Positions 61,501 through 63,952 of a DNA stretch of 64,000 bases are shown in pieces (position 1 is the first letter of the stretch; every line of letters starts with the position of its first letter). Where the stretch lies: assembly GCA_963662155.1 (NCBI GenBank), contig OY759265.1, positions 60,156,326 through 60,220,325 of the forward strand. Reading direction: 5' to 3'. The DNA is from Lamellibrachia columna. Lineage: Eukaryota; Annelida; Polychaeta; Sabellida; Siboglinidae. The notes beneath the pieces were generated by a model, which saw nothing but the letters and a program-made list of their open reading frames with translations, made no database searches and was not told where the DNA came from. The translations under genes were made by a program, and so were the position numbers.

Positions 61501-63952
61501 GGAGGCTTCAATTTGGAGTGAATCGAGAACTGCATAGATTTCTGCCTGTGCCAGGCTCAGCCCACGGCCAGGGCACTGTGTGTGCCAGGCTCAGCCCAGG
61601 GCCAGGGCACTGTGTGTGCCAGGCTCAGCCCAGGGCCAGGGCACTGTGTGCCAGGCTCAGCCCAGGGCCAGGGCACTGTGTGTGCCAGGCTCAGCCCAGG
61701 GCCAGGGCACTGTGTGTGCCAGGCTCAGCCCAGGACCAGGGCACTGTGTGTGCCAGGCTCAGCCCAGGGCCAGGGCACTGTGTGTGCCAGGCTCAGCCCA
61801 GGGCCAGGGCACTGTGTGTGCCAGGCTCAGCCCAGGGCCAGGGCACTGTGTGCCAGGCTCAGCCCAGGGCCAGGGCACTGTGTGTGCCAGGCTCAGCCCA
61901 GGGCCAGGGCACTGTGTGTGCCAGGCTCAGCCCAGGGCCAGGGCAATGTGTGTGCCAGGCTCAGCCCAGGGCCAGGGCACTGTGTGCCAGGCTCAGCCCA
62001 GGGCCAGGGCACTGTGTGCCAGGCTCAGCCCAGGGCCAGGGCACTGTGTGCCAGGCTCAGCCCAGGGCCAGGGCACTGTGTGCAAAACATCAGCATCAAA
62101 CATAATGTTATTTTCAATGATTGTAACTGTATCACAAATAAAGTTTATATTGAAATGTTCATTAAATTCATTATAAGAAATAAATGACAATATTTTGTAT
62201 GGTTAAATTTATTAAATTATTATTTATTCTAATTTAAAGCAGTGTCTGTTTTAGCTTTATGCATGAAAAATTTGCTTTATTATGTATACTTATAATTTAT
62301 ACATTTTTGTGGGGCCAGTTCAAACTCACTTTTGTCAGTTCAAAAACAAATCTGGGTCAGTTCACTGTTTGCTAATTTCAGACACTGAGTCTGCAGTACA
62401 ATACCAGGTTAACCCTAGGAGTGACCATAGGGCCGAATTTGTCCTGCGCAATCAGTGTTCCGACCGATTTTGGTATCACTCCGCCACTAGTACCTCACAC
62501 GGGAACAAATGGTATCATTGGAAAGCTGAATTATTCTTCATTCTGTCTCATATTTATTCATGAGCATAGTCAATAACAGCTAATGACGATCTAGCTTACA
62601 AGACATGTCACATGGTTGGTGCCCATATTTGCCTGCTTTTGCTATGCTCCGCAGAATAAATTTACGTTTCCATTCATAGTATCTAAATATGCAACACATT
62701 TTACCATTGGAAAGCTCTATGATTGGCCTATTTGAATAAATGTGAATGGGTGAGCTGGGTATATGCAGTGAATGAGCATCGTCGTTACAAACACATATTG
62801 TCTGGGCCATCTGGCATTTTTATTTACTAATCCGCCATTTTGTTTTCTCACTTCGTTCTGTGTCAGTTCACTTTGGGCCAGATTATTTAAAGTTTCCGCG
62901 TCAATATTTTGGTAAATTGCAAGACAGCATTAGTGAATCATACTATTATACTAGTTCAGACAGAATGATGTTGCGGGCTTTTTTGAGGTAAATAGAGGCG
63001 CAGTAGTGTAGTGGTTAGCACATCTTCCTTACATGCCAGAGTTCTGGGTTCAAGACCCGGACCGGGTATGGGTGTGTTTAGTGTAAATACAGGCTCTCAA
63101 CATCGGAGACTGTATCTCTCGTGACTCGGATGATTACATTAATGTCAGTCCCGTCTCATTTAATTGGGGAAAGTAAAAGAACCATTGAGGACAACATGCA
63201 CCCTGGCAGTGACCACCCTCAATGCCAACATATAAAGGTCGGCTTGGCGATAATGTTCTGAAAAAGGATGACTAGTTGAATGAGGCCTCGTAACACCATC
63301 AAATTGTAGAAACCACAACATACAAACTAGACTGTTAATAGAACGCTGCCGAATACTGGAAACAACTAGAAATATCATCAAGTTGACATCACGATTTCTG
63401 CTGGCTTTGATAGCCCACACTGCCACGGTAAACGATGTGGGACCGATGGACCTGCCTGAATCAGCATAGCCCGGTGTTTGAAAAAATCATAAAAATAAAA
63501 GTTCTAGACTTATTTGAATCATTTTTGTATTATTGTGTAGCTAATATGTAAGGCTACATTTCACTACAATTAGACATAGGGACATACAGCCACTTGGTAT
63601 TTATCTGGTGGCAGAGTGAAAATAAAAAAATTTTCTTTCTTTTTTGATGAAATTCAAATAATAATATTTATTAGCAATGTTATGATTTTTTTAAAGCACC
63701 CAGTTGAATAACAGGAAGTTTACCATTGGTCACTCCTAGGGTTAATAATTAATTTTACCATTGGTCACTCCTAGGGTTAATAATTAACAAACTCATTGTC
63801 CCGATTTCACTTACTTCGGCAGTTGGGGTAACCGTAGTATCCAATGGCACAGCGATCACAGCGCAGCCCTCCGTACCCCTCGCGACACTCACAGACGCCC
63901 TGACGCTTATCACACACCTCCTCGGTCGACCCCGTTGGGTCACAATTACACA
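6447..63952 (-). CDS. LAMA5: Laminin alpha chain, alpha-3/5 (LanA) class, 3' part with 62 coding exons; 5' end outside the window
   Basis: Secreted basement-membrane glycoprotein, the alpha arm of the laminin trimer. Order seen: LE x6, LF, LE x4, L4, LE x6, coiled coil, LG1-LG5, stop. Having both LF and L4 is the alpha-5/LanA signature. About 3,095 residues are encoded here; LN and the first LE modules (roughly 600 residues if it matches the family's ~3,700) lie beyond 64000. Exons 1-62 are listed in the domain entries below. Every junction is GT/AG and keeps phase across all exons without an internal stop, provided exactly one of two alternative exon 54 copies is used. The last residues are GCPVN then TAA at 6447-6449. 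Some donors are weak (GTCAGC at exons 3 and 35, GTCTGT at exon 11). Introns are loaded with minisatellites and transposons. The symbol denotes the class; one-to-one orthology to vertebrate LAMA5 is inferred. Confidence 0.93.
6655..6742. repeat. TA/CA-rich microsatellite in the last laminin intron
   Basis: Mixed TG, TA and ATAC dinucleotide runs about 75 bases upstream of the exon 62 acceptor on the gene strand. Confidence 0.75.
7660..8192 (-). repeat. Minisatellite built from the exon 60 end and its donor site (72/70-bp dimer)
   Basis: The motif TATACCTTTGA (reverse complement of the exon 60 end plus donor) recurs with steps of 72 and 70 bases in strict alternation: starts near 7691, 7763, 7833, 7905, 7975, 8047, 8117 and the authentic copy at 8189. 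Each unit carries about 25 bases of exon coding for NGQWHTVK plus the AAAG/GTATAG donor and some 45 bases of intron. The alternating A/B units form a 142-bp higher-order repeat. Confidence 0.92.
8337..8414. repeat. Near-perfect inverted repeat (hairpin), arms about 35 bp
   Basis: Left arm GAGTAACGGTTTTCTTCAAA and onward pairs with TTTGAAGAAAATTGTTACTC at the right, over about 35 bases with few mismatches and an eight-base loop (GTAAGTAA). It lies 44 bases upstream of the exon 60 acceptor. A small foldback element is most likely; a microRNA-type hairpin is possible. Confidence 0.75.
8600..8765. repeat. Dispersed repeat, copy 1 (partner at 59095-59245)
   Basis: It shares with the region near 59.1 kb an ordered series of blocks: CAGATC.AA.ATTGTT.GTGGC.CTTCA, TAAAAATTAA.AACAT and TTTAAA.ATAAATATAGCA. 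This is an old interspersed element of unknown class in two laminin introns. Confidence 0.6.
9531..11766 (-). CDS. Laminin alpha exons 55-58: LG4 domain
   Basis: Exons: 11619-11766, 10759-10948, 10114-10278, 9531-9684. It starts [11 protein letters not shown], then [43 protein letters not shown] and closes VEPCS. Exon 55 begins at the CTAG acceptor at 11767-11768; the open frame continues upstream of that point, but its phase matches exons 54a/54b. LG4-5 of laminins typically bind heparin, sulphatides or alpha-dystroglycan. Confidence 0.9.
11095..11305. repeat. 28-bp minisatellite
   Basis: About seven copies of a unit like GTTGGAAGAGAGTTATCATG + ATTATTGT, with TAATTATG/TATCATG variants alternating. 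It lies in the intron between laminin exons 55 and 56. Confidence 0.85.
11767..13313. other. Laminin intron sequence, nothing recognised
   Basis: AT-rich intron between exons 55 and 54a. I see no conserved protein segment, repeat array or transposon ends. Confidence 0.4.
13314..13348 (-). other. Possible 35-nt micro-exon, third alternative for exon 54 (weak)
   Basis: A short segment between CTTTTCAG and GTAGTT has the same entry and exit phases as exons 54a/54b and would give [11 protein letters not shown] between exons 53 and 55. It lacks the cysteine needed to close LG3 and any proline-rich linker, so a chance match is more likely. Confidence 0.15.
14184..14320 (-). CDS. Laminin alpha alternative exon 54a: second version of LG3 end and linker
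   Basis: Also 137 nt and with the same phases as 54b. It encodes [20 protein letters not shown], then [18 protein letters not shown] and IRYTPPTG. Aligned with 54b, the shared points are the INFA/VNFA strand, the closing cysteine, PIPDPTP and the IR near the end; the rest differs, so this is an old duplication. The acceptor (TGTTTTCTAG) is good; the donor (ACAG then GTTTGA) is weak. The open frame, kept cysteine and exact length argue that it is functional and mutually exclusive with 54b rather than a decayed copy. Confidence 0.75.
14750..14886 (-). CDS. Laminin alpha alternative exon 54b: LG3 end and proline-rich linker
   Basis: 137 nt, entering in phase 2 and leaving in phase 1. After the shared arginine it encodes [19 protein letters not shown], the classic end of an LG domain whose cysteine pairs with the one in exon 53. 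A proline-rich linker follows ([17 protein letters not shown], then [10 protein letters not shown]), joining EVPTELSKC in exon 55. The acceptor is strong (CTTTTTCAG) and the donor is GCAG then GTAGGT. It is the better-looking of two tandem copies 429 bases apart. Using both copies, or neither, shifts frame in the downstream LG domains. Confidence 0.85.
14887..15798. other. Laminin intron before exon 54b
   Basis: It contains only a short duplication (CACCAGACATACTACTA-like units near 15217-15300). No further copy of exon 54 was found here by eye. Confidence 0.4.
15799..17066 (-). CDS. Laminin alpha exons 51-53: LG3 domain, constant part
   Basis: Exons: 16917-17066, 16166-16311, 15799-15981. 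It contains [44 protein letters not shown] and [12 protein letters not shown]. Exon 53 ends in phase 2 at GTAAGT. The domain still lacks its last strand and second cysteine, which are supplied by one of two alternative exons (54a or 54b). Confidence 0.92.
16325..16505. repeat. 18-bp minisatellite next to the exon 52 acceptor
   Basis: About nine copies of CAACTAATCGCTCTCAGT-like units start some 15 bases outside the 5' end of exon 52. Confidence 0.85.
17193..17400 (+). mobile_element. tRNA-derived SINE
   Basis: The head resembles a tRNA gene: TAGCTCTGCGGTTAGAG as an A-box region and GGGTTTGAGTCC as a B box, about 45 bases apart. A body ending TTGGTGTCTATGGGAAGTAA + AAGATCCCAC follows, as in invertebrate SINEs. 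The cloverleaf is poor, so it is not a working tRNA gene. Confidence 0.7.
17638..20802 (-). CDS. Laminin alpha exons 48-50: LG2 domain
   Basis: Exons: 20465-20802, 18385-18475, 17638-17752. It contains [49 protein letters not shown] and [12 protein letters not shown], ending VVPGCPQ. Exon 48 is the longest coding exon seen (338 nt). The intron between exons 48 and 49 is mostly a 47-bp minisatellite that starts just after the donor. The intron before exon 50 begins with tandem copies of the exon 50 acceptor. Confidence 0.92.
17747..17900 (-). repeat. Minisatellite containing the exon 50 acceptor, about 4 copies
   Basis: CACTGAAACA(A/G)CAC recurs at roughly 33-40 bp spacing. On the gene strand each copy reads GTTGTTTCAG followed by TGGTGT or TAGTAT, a duplicate of the authentic acceptor and first bases of exon 50. 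Three decoy acceptors thus lie immediately upstream of the real one. Confidence 0.85.
17955..18370. repeat. Dispersed element, copy 1 (partner near 25440-25890)
   Basis: It shares with 25.4-25.9 kb the blocks TTTTT.GCT.GTCTC, ATCA.ACAAA.TA.TAAA, GGG.CC.GT.AAAATT and GGCTGTATATA / GGCTCTATATA, and a similar A/G-rich end (AAGGAGGGAGTTTTAA versus AAGGGAGCTTTAA). Possibly a MITE; the ends are not exact. Confidence 0.5.
18840..20455. repeat. Large 47-bp minisatellite, about 33 copies, beside the exon 48 donor
   Basis: Units of the type CTACTAGGGTGAGCACTCCA + TCCCACAACAAGGAGCACCC + CACCCCT recur at 47-bp steps with sub-variants (GAGCAC/GACCAT; GGGTGAGC/GGTTGAGC), which group in blocks as in a higher-order repeat. 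The array ends about ten bases from the exon 48 donor and fills most of the intron between exons 48 and 49. Confidence 0.93.
21226..21283. repeat. Short 14-bp tandem repeat
   Basis: About four copies of GAGATACAGTGTAT / GGGATACAGTGTAT in the intron between exons 47 and 48. Confidence 0.8.
21723..23853 (-). CDS. Laminin alpha exons 44-47: LG1 domain
   Basis: Exons: 23686-23853, 22908-23038, 22381-22528, 21723-21850. It begins [18 protein letters not shown], the usual transition from coiled coil to LG1, contains the LG motifs [25 protein letters not shown] and FYIGGVPEN, and ends [12 protein letters not shown]...RGCKAR with the paired cysteines. LG1-3 together form the integrin-binding unit in laminins. 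The exon 45 donor (GTGGGC) lies next to a GCAC/TCAC microsatellite that reads as repeated GTGAGT on the gene strand. Confidence 0.92.
22812..22900. repeat. (TCAC)n(GCAC)n microsatellite at the exon 45 donor
   Basis: Tetranucleotide run ending seven bases from the exon 45 boundary. On the gene strand it reads (GTGC)n then (GTGA)n, giving several consecutive GTGAGT strings inside the first 100 bases of the intron. Confidence 0.95.
23149..23335. repeat. Tandem repeat of about 62 bp, 3 copies
   Basis: GATATTTTGTCC.(G/T)TATATTTGAA followed by GTAAGACATTTT... recurs three times directly after exon 45 in the upstream intron. Confidence 0.8.
24355..36150 (-). CDS. Laminin alpha exons 33-43: coiled-coil domain II/I
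   Basis: Exons: 35999-36150, 34334-34441, 33881-34025, 33195-33365, 32565-32758, 27018-27134, 26486-26782, 25951-26044, 25214-25330, 24893-25078, 24355-24509; about 579 residues, typical for alpha chains. It opens with [20 protein letters not shown]; the two cysteines match the interchain disulphide site where alpha, beta and gamma chains join. The rest is charged, cysteine-poor and heptad-like, for example [15 protein letters not shown] and [18 protein letters not shown]. This region drives trimer assembly. The 5.4-kb intron between exons 37 and 38 contains a Mutator transposon inside a minisatellite. Confidence 0.92.
25440..25890. repeat. Dispersed element, copy 2, with an internal 19-bp tandem repeat
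   Basis: It is related to the region at 17.96-18.37 kb. Between its first blocks it carries about four copies of GTAGTATCAACTAAGACAT (25508-25590), absent from the other copy. This is a local expansion after insertion. Confidence 0.5.
27553..27632. repeat. 24-bp tandem repeat
   Basis: About 3.3 copies of ACATCAACATCATTGTCATC + GCTC in the intron that holds the Mutator element. Confidence 0.85.
27925..28113. repeat. 68-bp minisatellite, left half (split by a transposon)
   Basis: Units contain GGTCCACCGACTTGGTTATT, AACATTTGGTTGGTTATTAT and GACACTGCATTGTTGGCTTC at 68-bp steps. The array resumes at 32012 after the Mutator insertion. Confidence 0.88.
28675..31008 (+). pseudogene. Mutator-like transposase, two exons, one frameshift
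   Basis: Exon 1 is 28675-28842 (donor GTAAGT); exon 2 is 29286-31008 (acceptor TTGCTTCCAG); the join is in phase 0. The N-terminus is basic and probably nuclear-targeting. The core looks like the metazoan Mutator transposase domain: [17 protein letters not shown] (first Asp), [15 protein letters not shown] (second Asp), [18 protein letters not shown] (Glu), [19 protein letters not shown], then [10 protein letters not shown]. Near 30566 the reading frame moves by one base: the original frame soon runs into nonsense and stops at 30653, while the family C-terminus ([38 protein letters not shown]) continues in another frame to a stop at 31008. One inserted base explains it. About 630 residues without the shift. 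The break could be real decay or a base-calling error. Confidence 0.85.
28904..29008. repeat. TA-rich microsatellite in the transposase intron
   Basis: TATATA runs broken by TTATATAA palindromes, followed by GTGTGTGCGTGTGTG. It lies inside the transposon, between the two transposase exons. Confidence 0.85.
32012..32195. repeat. 68-bp minisatellite, right half
   Basis: Three further units of the same array as at 27.93-28.11 kb, the first one missing three bases (65-bp step). Confidence 0.88.
33366..33880. other. Laminin intron, nothing recognised
   Basis: AT-rich intron between exons 35 and 36 with no repeat array or protein match. Confidence 0.4.
34442..35307. other. Laminin intron of locally higher GC, unresolved
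   Basis: It lies between exon 34 and the LINE relic. The stretch 35020-35220 has higher GC and may be a further, undecipherable part of the same LINE (its C-terminal end), but I could not read a clear protein from it. Confidence 0.3.
35308..35890 (-). mobile_element. Relic of a second LINE (L2/CR1-like reverse transcriptase fragment)
   Basis: On the - strand the catalytic region reads [20 protein letters not shown], followed by [17 protein letters not shown] and [16 protein letters not shown]. Further down come [20 protein letters not shown] + [17 protein letters not shown], then [20 protein letters not shown] + EQHWLPV after a stop codon. This is the C-terminal half of a reverse transcriptase from a different family than the CR1 at 42-45 kb, with in-frame stops and breaks. 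Confidence 0.8.
36275..36500. repeat. Minisatellite with TGGAACATG core
   Basis: Units of about 14-16 bases (GAGTGGAACATGTGT / GATTGGAACATGTGT / GAGTGAAACATGTAT) are repeated about fourteen times in the intron between exons 32 and 33. Confidence 0.85.
36598..40281 (-). CDS. Laminin alpha exons 27-32: six LE modules before the coiled coil
   Basis: Exons: 40163-40281, 39598-39684, 38837-39048, 38231-38331, 37616-37796, 36598-36735. With the end of exon 26 they give six eight-cysteine LE modules; exon borders here cut through modules rather than between them. An NNST glycosylation sequon lies in exon 29. The last module ([18 protein letters not shown]...) ends DRGCK and runs directly into the CDSC pair of the coiled coil. 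Confidence 0.92.
38391..38512 (-). mobile_element. CR1 LINE 3' end, severely 5'-truncated copy
   Basis: It matches the terminal ~110 bases of the CR1 at 42.4 kb: ACAAGATTGCCATCCAAAG, CAGATGGCAAGTGGACAAG, TTTATCGAGAGT and GAGATATTTGTCAATTTTG, in the same orientation. Confidence 0.8.
39060..39295. repeat. Minisatellites beside the exon 29 acceptor
   Basis: About four copies of a 36-39 bp unit (AGCTCCAATGATGTAGCAGT + GTTGCCATGACAACC) begin within 30 bases of exon 29. They are followed by a GATGGTTGGTT array at 39247-39288. Confidence 0.8.
39488..39532. repeat. TA-rich microsatellite
   Basis: TATATATTATATA tract about 65 bases after the exon 28 donor. Confidence 0.85.
40321..40513 (-). mobile_element. 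CR1 LINE 3' end, truncated copy
   Basis: AACAAGATTGCTATCCAAGG, AAGCCATTGGCTTATCGAGA, CCTGCCCTCCTGAGATATTT and ACACAATCTGTAGATAATCT + GTTCCATTCATTTAT follow the 3' part of the full CR1 at 42.4 kb, same strand. A TA microsatellite (40527-40564) follows. Confidence 0.85.
40780..46817 (-). CDS. Laminin alpha exons 22-26: laminin IV (L4) domain
   Basis: Exons: 46662-46817, 46154-46249, 42234-42317, 41531-41652, 40780-41002. Marker stretches are [27 protein letters not shown] and the closing [20 protein letters not shown], which resumes the split LE module. About 180 residues of L4, near the family's usual size. Exon 26 also starts the next LE ([18 protein letters not shown]). The 3.8-kb intron between exons 23 and 24 holds a full-coding CR1 LINE on the same strand. 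Confidence 0.92.
41825..41894. repeat. Long palindrome of TGCA/CACA type
   Basis: TGCACGTGTGTGCATGTGAA on the left pairs with TTCACATGCACACACGTGCA on the right, 28-base arms around a CA-repeat centre, 170 bases 5' of exon 25. Confidence 0.85.
42471..45344 (-). CDS. CR1 ORF2: endonuclease-reverse transcriptase
   Basis: 957 codons without a break. N-terminal APE-type endonuclease: [64 protein letters not shown] and [12 protein letters not shown]. Central reverse transcriptase: [70 protein letters not shown] and catalytic KFADDTKLF. The C-terminal part ([52 protein letters not shown]) is of CR1 type. It makes and inserts cDNA copies by target-primed reverse transcription. The frame starts at a GTG two bases after the ORF1 stop, so translation may depend on reinitiation. 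An unbroken frame suggests recent arrival. Confidence 0.93.
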   Translation of the reverse strand: MQGGYLEVSQAEQEATSTDKPISNHPKIISEKGYRCVCLNARSIVNKKNELNIMVEDIDPHIIGITESWANIDITDAELGLTGYVMFRKDRIGRRGGGVILYVKESIQAYEIKLEREADCDEAVWCKIVSGNSKLTIGLVYRSPNINEEDNTKIKNAIKEVSKGECIIMGDFNHGHIQWNSLESTGIEDQQFLCLIQDSFLTQHVLEPTRGENVLDIVLSSQQELVDNVKIFEPLGNSDHNQIHFDINVKSESKNKKTYKRNFHKGNYKDMRKYLAQLDWNNMLMDKTAIECWNILKYEIESIIDKFVPFRKQGKRCRKKHLSKEAIRKIMLKQTMWRVYRRTRKEEDYAKYKEALNAATTEIRQSKRSYEQKLACNIKTDSKSFYAYVRSKQNVQDKVGPLEDSAGNIISQGFLMAEDLNGYFSSVFTKEDISSLPVADAKFQGAKSDYLGPLVVTPELVARKIKAMKDNKSPGVDGIPPKLLMETVDQISIPLARVFNLSLKEGVVPFEWKEANIIPLFKKGSRNKSENYRPVSLTSVICKLLERLIKDHMVDFLVKHKLLNSSQHGFLKARSCLTNMLCFLEEITKWIDMGSPVDIIYLDFQKAFDKVPHQRLLLKLKAHGIGDSITDWIEQWLTDRRQRVVVDGEVSNWKSVLSGVPQGSVLGPILFLIYINDLDDSITSNVLKFADDTKLFRKVNTDGDKQHLQNDLDRLVKWSEKWQMLFNFGKCKCLHTGHGNLNVNYKMGATVLGTTVKEKDLGVTISADMKVSEQCGIAASKGNQILGLIRRNITYKGKKLIIPLYKAIVRPHLEYCIQAWRPYRKKDIDMLERIQRRATKMIPELRDLSYEERLKECGLTTLETRRLRGDQIEVFKILNGYENIDRNMFFSIKKDSRTRGHEVKLVKDQCRLDIRKHSFSQRTINEWNKLSTDCVTASSVNMFKNKVDTYIRRAGYK
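45347..45764 (-). CDS. CR1 ORF1, C-terminal esterase (SGNH-like) part, 5'-truncated
   Basis: About 139 codons: [36 protein letters not shown] and [17 protein letters not shown]. The GTNN block and the D..H near the end are marks of the SGNH esterase domain found in ORF1 of many CR1 elements. It stops (TAG) two bases before the ORF2 frame opens. The nucleophile region lies in the lost N-terminal part. Confidence 0.82.
45835..46022. repeat. 26-bp minisatellite at the truncated 5' end of the CR1 element
   Basis: ATATACGGACATGTAGCCTT + CTGATA-like units occur about six times, starting about where the LINE homology is lost. Less regular TATACAGACATGTATCC units precede them. Confidence 0.85.
47070..49607 (-). 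CDS. Laminin alpha exons 18-21: LE modules between LF and L4
   Basis: Exons: 49399-49607, 48449-48650, 47868-48012, 47070-47210. They encode the second half of the LF-split region, four complete LE modules and the first half of another ([15 protein letters not shown]), which the L4 domain interrupts. The exon 20 donor is GTGAGC; a minisatellite made of copies of this donor follows directly in the intron. The exon 19 donor is a weak GTGTGT. The best exon 20 end is the AAG before GTGAGC, not the nearby GTAAGG, because only the former keeps the [13 protein letters not shown] frame into exon 21. Confidence 0.9.
47395..47870 (-). repeat. 37-bp minisatellite made of copies of the exon 20 donor
   Basis: About twelve units of CAGACTCACCTTACACATGA + CGCTATAGACATAGTGG. 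On the gene strand each reads TGTGTAAG then GTGAGT, reproducing the last eight bases of exon 20 and its donor. Most copies have GTGAGT, a better donor than the authentic GTGAGC. The array runs into the real exon edge at 47868. Confidence 0.93.
48663..48727. repeat. Short 25-bp tandem repeat near the exon 19 acceptor
   Basis: About 2.5 copies of CACATGAAGGGCAAGATAAG + GT.. start a dozen bases upstream of exon 19 on the gene strand. Confidence 0.75.
48728..49398. other. Laminin intron, nothing recognised
   Basis: AT-rich intron between exons 18 and 19; no array or transposon ends seen. Confidence 0.4.
49608..50513. other. Laminin intron, nothing recognised
   Basis: AT-rich intron between exons 17 and 18. 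Short open frames here have no family features. Confidence 0.4.
50514..58082 (-). CDS. Laminin alpha exons 7-17: LF (L4b-like) globular domain
   Basis: Exons: 57926-58082, 57359-57634, 56676-56770, 56019-56184, 55192-55355, 54607-54721, 54265-54347, 53459-53603, 52815-52944, 51248-51396, 50514-50629; about 532 residues. It opens with [20 protein letters not shown], a hallmark of this domain in alpha-3B/alpha-5/LanA chains, and later has [15 protein letters not shown] and CPYSTLCRQV across the exon 11/12 join. Its exact function is not defined by sequence; it is a beta-rich globule in the short arm. The exon 11 acceptor is ambiguous (AG at 55356 or at 55350, a six-base difference that keeps frame). 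Exons 15 and 11 use GTCAGT and GTCTGT donors. Confidence 0.88.
51404..51898. repeat. 19-bp minisatellite next to the exon 16 acceptor
   Basis: About 25 copies of GGACAGCCATCAGGACACA with ATC/ACC/ACA and CAGG/CATG/AAGG variants. It begins about eight bases from exon 16. Because 19 is not a multiple of three, all frames cycle through the same peptide and stay open, so the long open frames here are artefacts. Confidence 0.95.
51956..51997. repeat. Perfect hairpin, 17-bp arms
   Basis: TTCAGAATGTTGTATTG, loop AGGGAGCC, then CAATACAACATTCTGAA. Possibly the core of a small foldback element. Confidence 0.8.
52057..52380 (+). mobile_element. tRNA-derived SINE, about 320 bp
   Basis: The head GGCAGCCGTGGCCTAGTGGT (A box) and GAGTTCAAGACCC (B box) precedes a body with CCTACTTTGCCTCAGTCTAC, GATGGACTAGTGTCCCGTCC, ACTACAGAAACCAGG and TTAAGCACTGGCC, ending in TTTACC repeats. 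That body is of a type shared by SINEs of many marine animals. It is not a functional tRNA. Confidence 0.85.
52967..53265 (-). mobile_element. CR1 LINE 3' end with remnant of ORF2 C-terminus
   Basis: The minus strand reads [20 protein letters not shown] + [20 protein letters not shown] + [13 protein letters not shown] and stop, clearly aligned with the last residues of the ORF2 at 42.5 kb but diverged. The 3' UTR with AAGATTGCCATCCAAGG follows. It is a 5'-truncated older copy in the intron before exon 15. Confidence 0.9.
53604..54264. other. Laminin intron, nothing recognised
   Basis: Intron between exons 13 and 14. Only a short direct repeat (TTATAGTTAATGTTCAAAGATG-like, near 53935 and 53968) was seen. 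Confidence 0.35.
56771..56965. repeat. Minisatellite of about 42 bp next to the exon 9 acceptor
   Basis: About five copies of AGTGACAAGACAAAGTGACA + CTGTCAGCAGATGACACAGC + TC start ten bases outside the 5' edge of exon 9. Confidence 0.87.
57238..57332. repeat. 33-bp tandem repeat after the exon 8 donor
   Basis: Three copies of GAGAGGCAAGTGTTGTAAAG + ACTACGGACT, within 30 bases of the exon 8 boundary. Confidence 0.85.
58314..63952 (-). CDS. Laminin alpha exons 1-6: LE (laminin EGF-like) modules before the LF domain
   Basis: Exons: 63815-63952, 60509-60643, 59919-60056, 59383-59565, 58647-58805, 58314-58413. Exons 1-5 each encode one LE module with eight cysteines in the usual CxC...C...CxC...C..C...C pattern, cut by phase 1 introns just after the last cysteine, a classic exon-per-module arrangement. 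Exon 6 encodes the first part of an LE module that the LF domain interrupts (ending RACDK at the exon 6/7 join). LE modules form the rigid rod of the short arm. The exon 1 acceptor expects a phase 1 exon to the right of the window. No LE exon is missing between 60643 and 63815: the phases and the CRTCNC junction fit directly. Confidence 0.92.
59095..59245. repeat. Dispersed repeat, copy 2 (partner at 8600-8765)
   Basis: Same orientation and block order as the copy at 8.6 kb. It begins GCCAGATCTAACATTGTTTG and ends in an A/T-rich stretch containing AAATAAATATAGCAAC. No terminal inverted repeats are evident. Confidence 0.6.
60322..60465. repeat. (TAA)n-rich microsatellite
   Basis: Irregular ATAATAATAA runs upstream of the exon 3 acceptor region; low complexity. 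Confidence 0.85.
60799..60855. repeat. Palindrome with 28-bp arms, plus short direct repeats
   Basis: TGTCACTTTATACAAATGTA + CATACATA pairs with TATGTATGTACATTTGGATA + AAGTGACA with one-base spacing. Two more AAAGT(G/T)ACATT copies follow. Confidence 0.85.
61545..62085. repeat. GC-rich 30/32-bp minisatellite
   Basis: About 17 copies of CAGGCTCAGCCCAGGGCCAG + GGCACTGTGTG, with or without an extra TG, in an AT-rich intron. All three + frames stay open for about 200 codons because the unit lacks stops in any frame. No coding role is supported. Confidence 0.95.
62413..63741. mobile_element. Non-autonomous piggyBac-like element with TTAA duplications
   Basis: The left end is TTAA then CCCTAGGAGTGACCA; the right end is TGGTCACTCCTAGGG then TTAA (62409-62412 and 63742-63745). 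Fifteen-base inverted ends starting CCC and a TTAA target duplication are the piggyBac signature. No transposase frame lies inside, so it would need a helper. It contains a SINE, and its right end is duplicated in tandem. Confidence 0.72.
62995..63180 (+). mobile_element. tRNA-derived SINE nested in the piggyBac-like element
   Basis: GCGCAGTAGTGTAGTGGTTA (A box) and GGGTTCAAGACCC (B box) spaced as in tRNA genes, followed by GGTATGGGTGTGTTTAGTGT and a short body. Its sequence differs from both other SINEs in the window. Confidence 0.7.
63710..63785. repeat. Tandem duplication of the piggyBac-like right end
   Basis: TTTACCATTGGTCACTCCTA + GGGTTAATAATTAA occurs twice at a 35-base step, 30 bases from the exon 1 donor. 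Confidence 0.85.

Noticed and set aside
61368..62187. Three overlapping + strand frames of about 200 codons rich in [16 protein letters not shown]
   Set aside because: These are the three frames of one GC-rich minisatellite; there are no start context, splice sites or domains.
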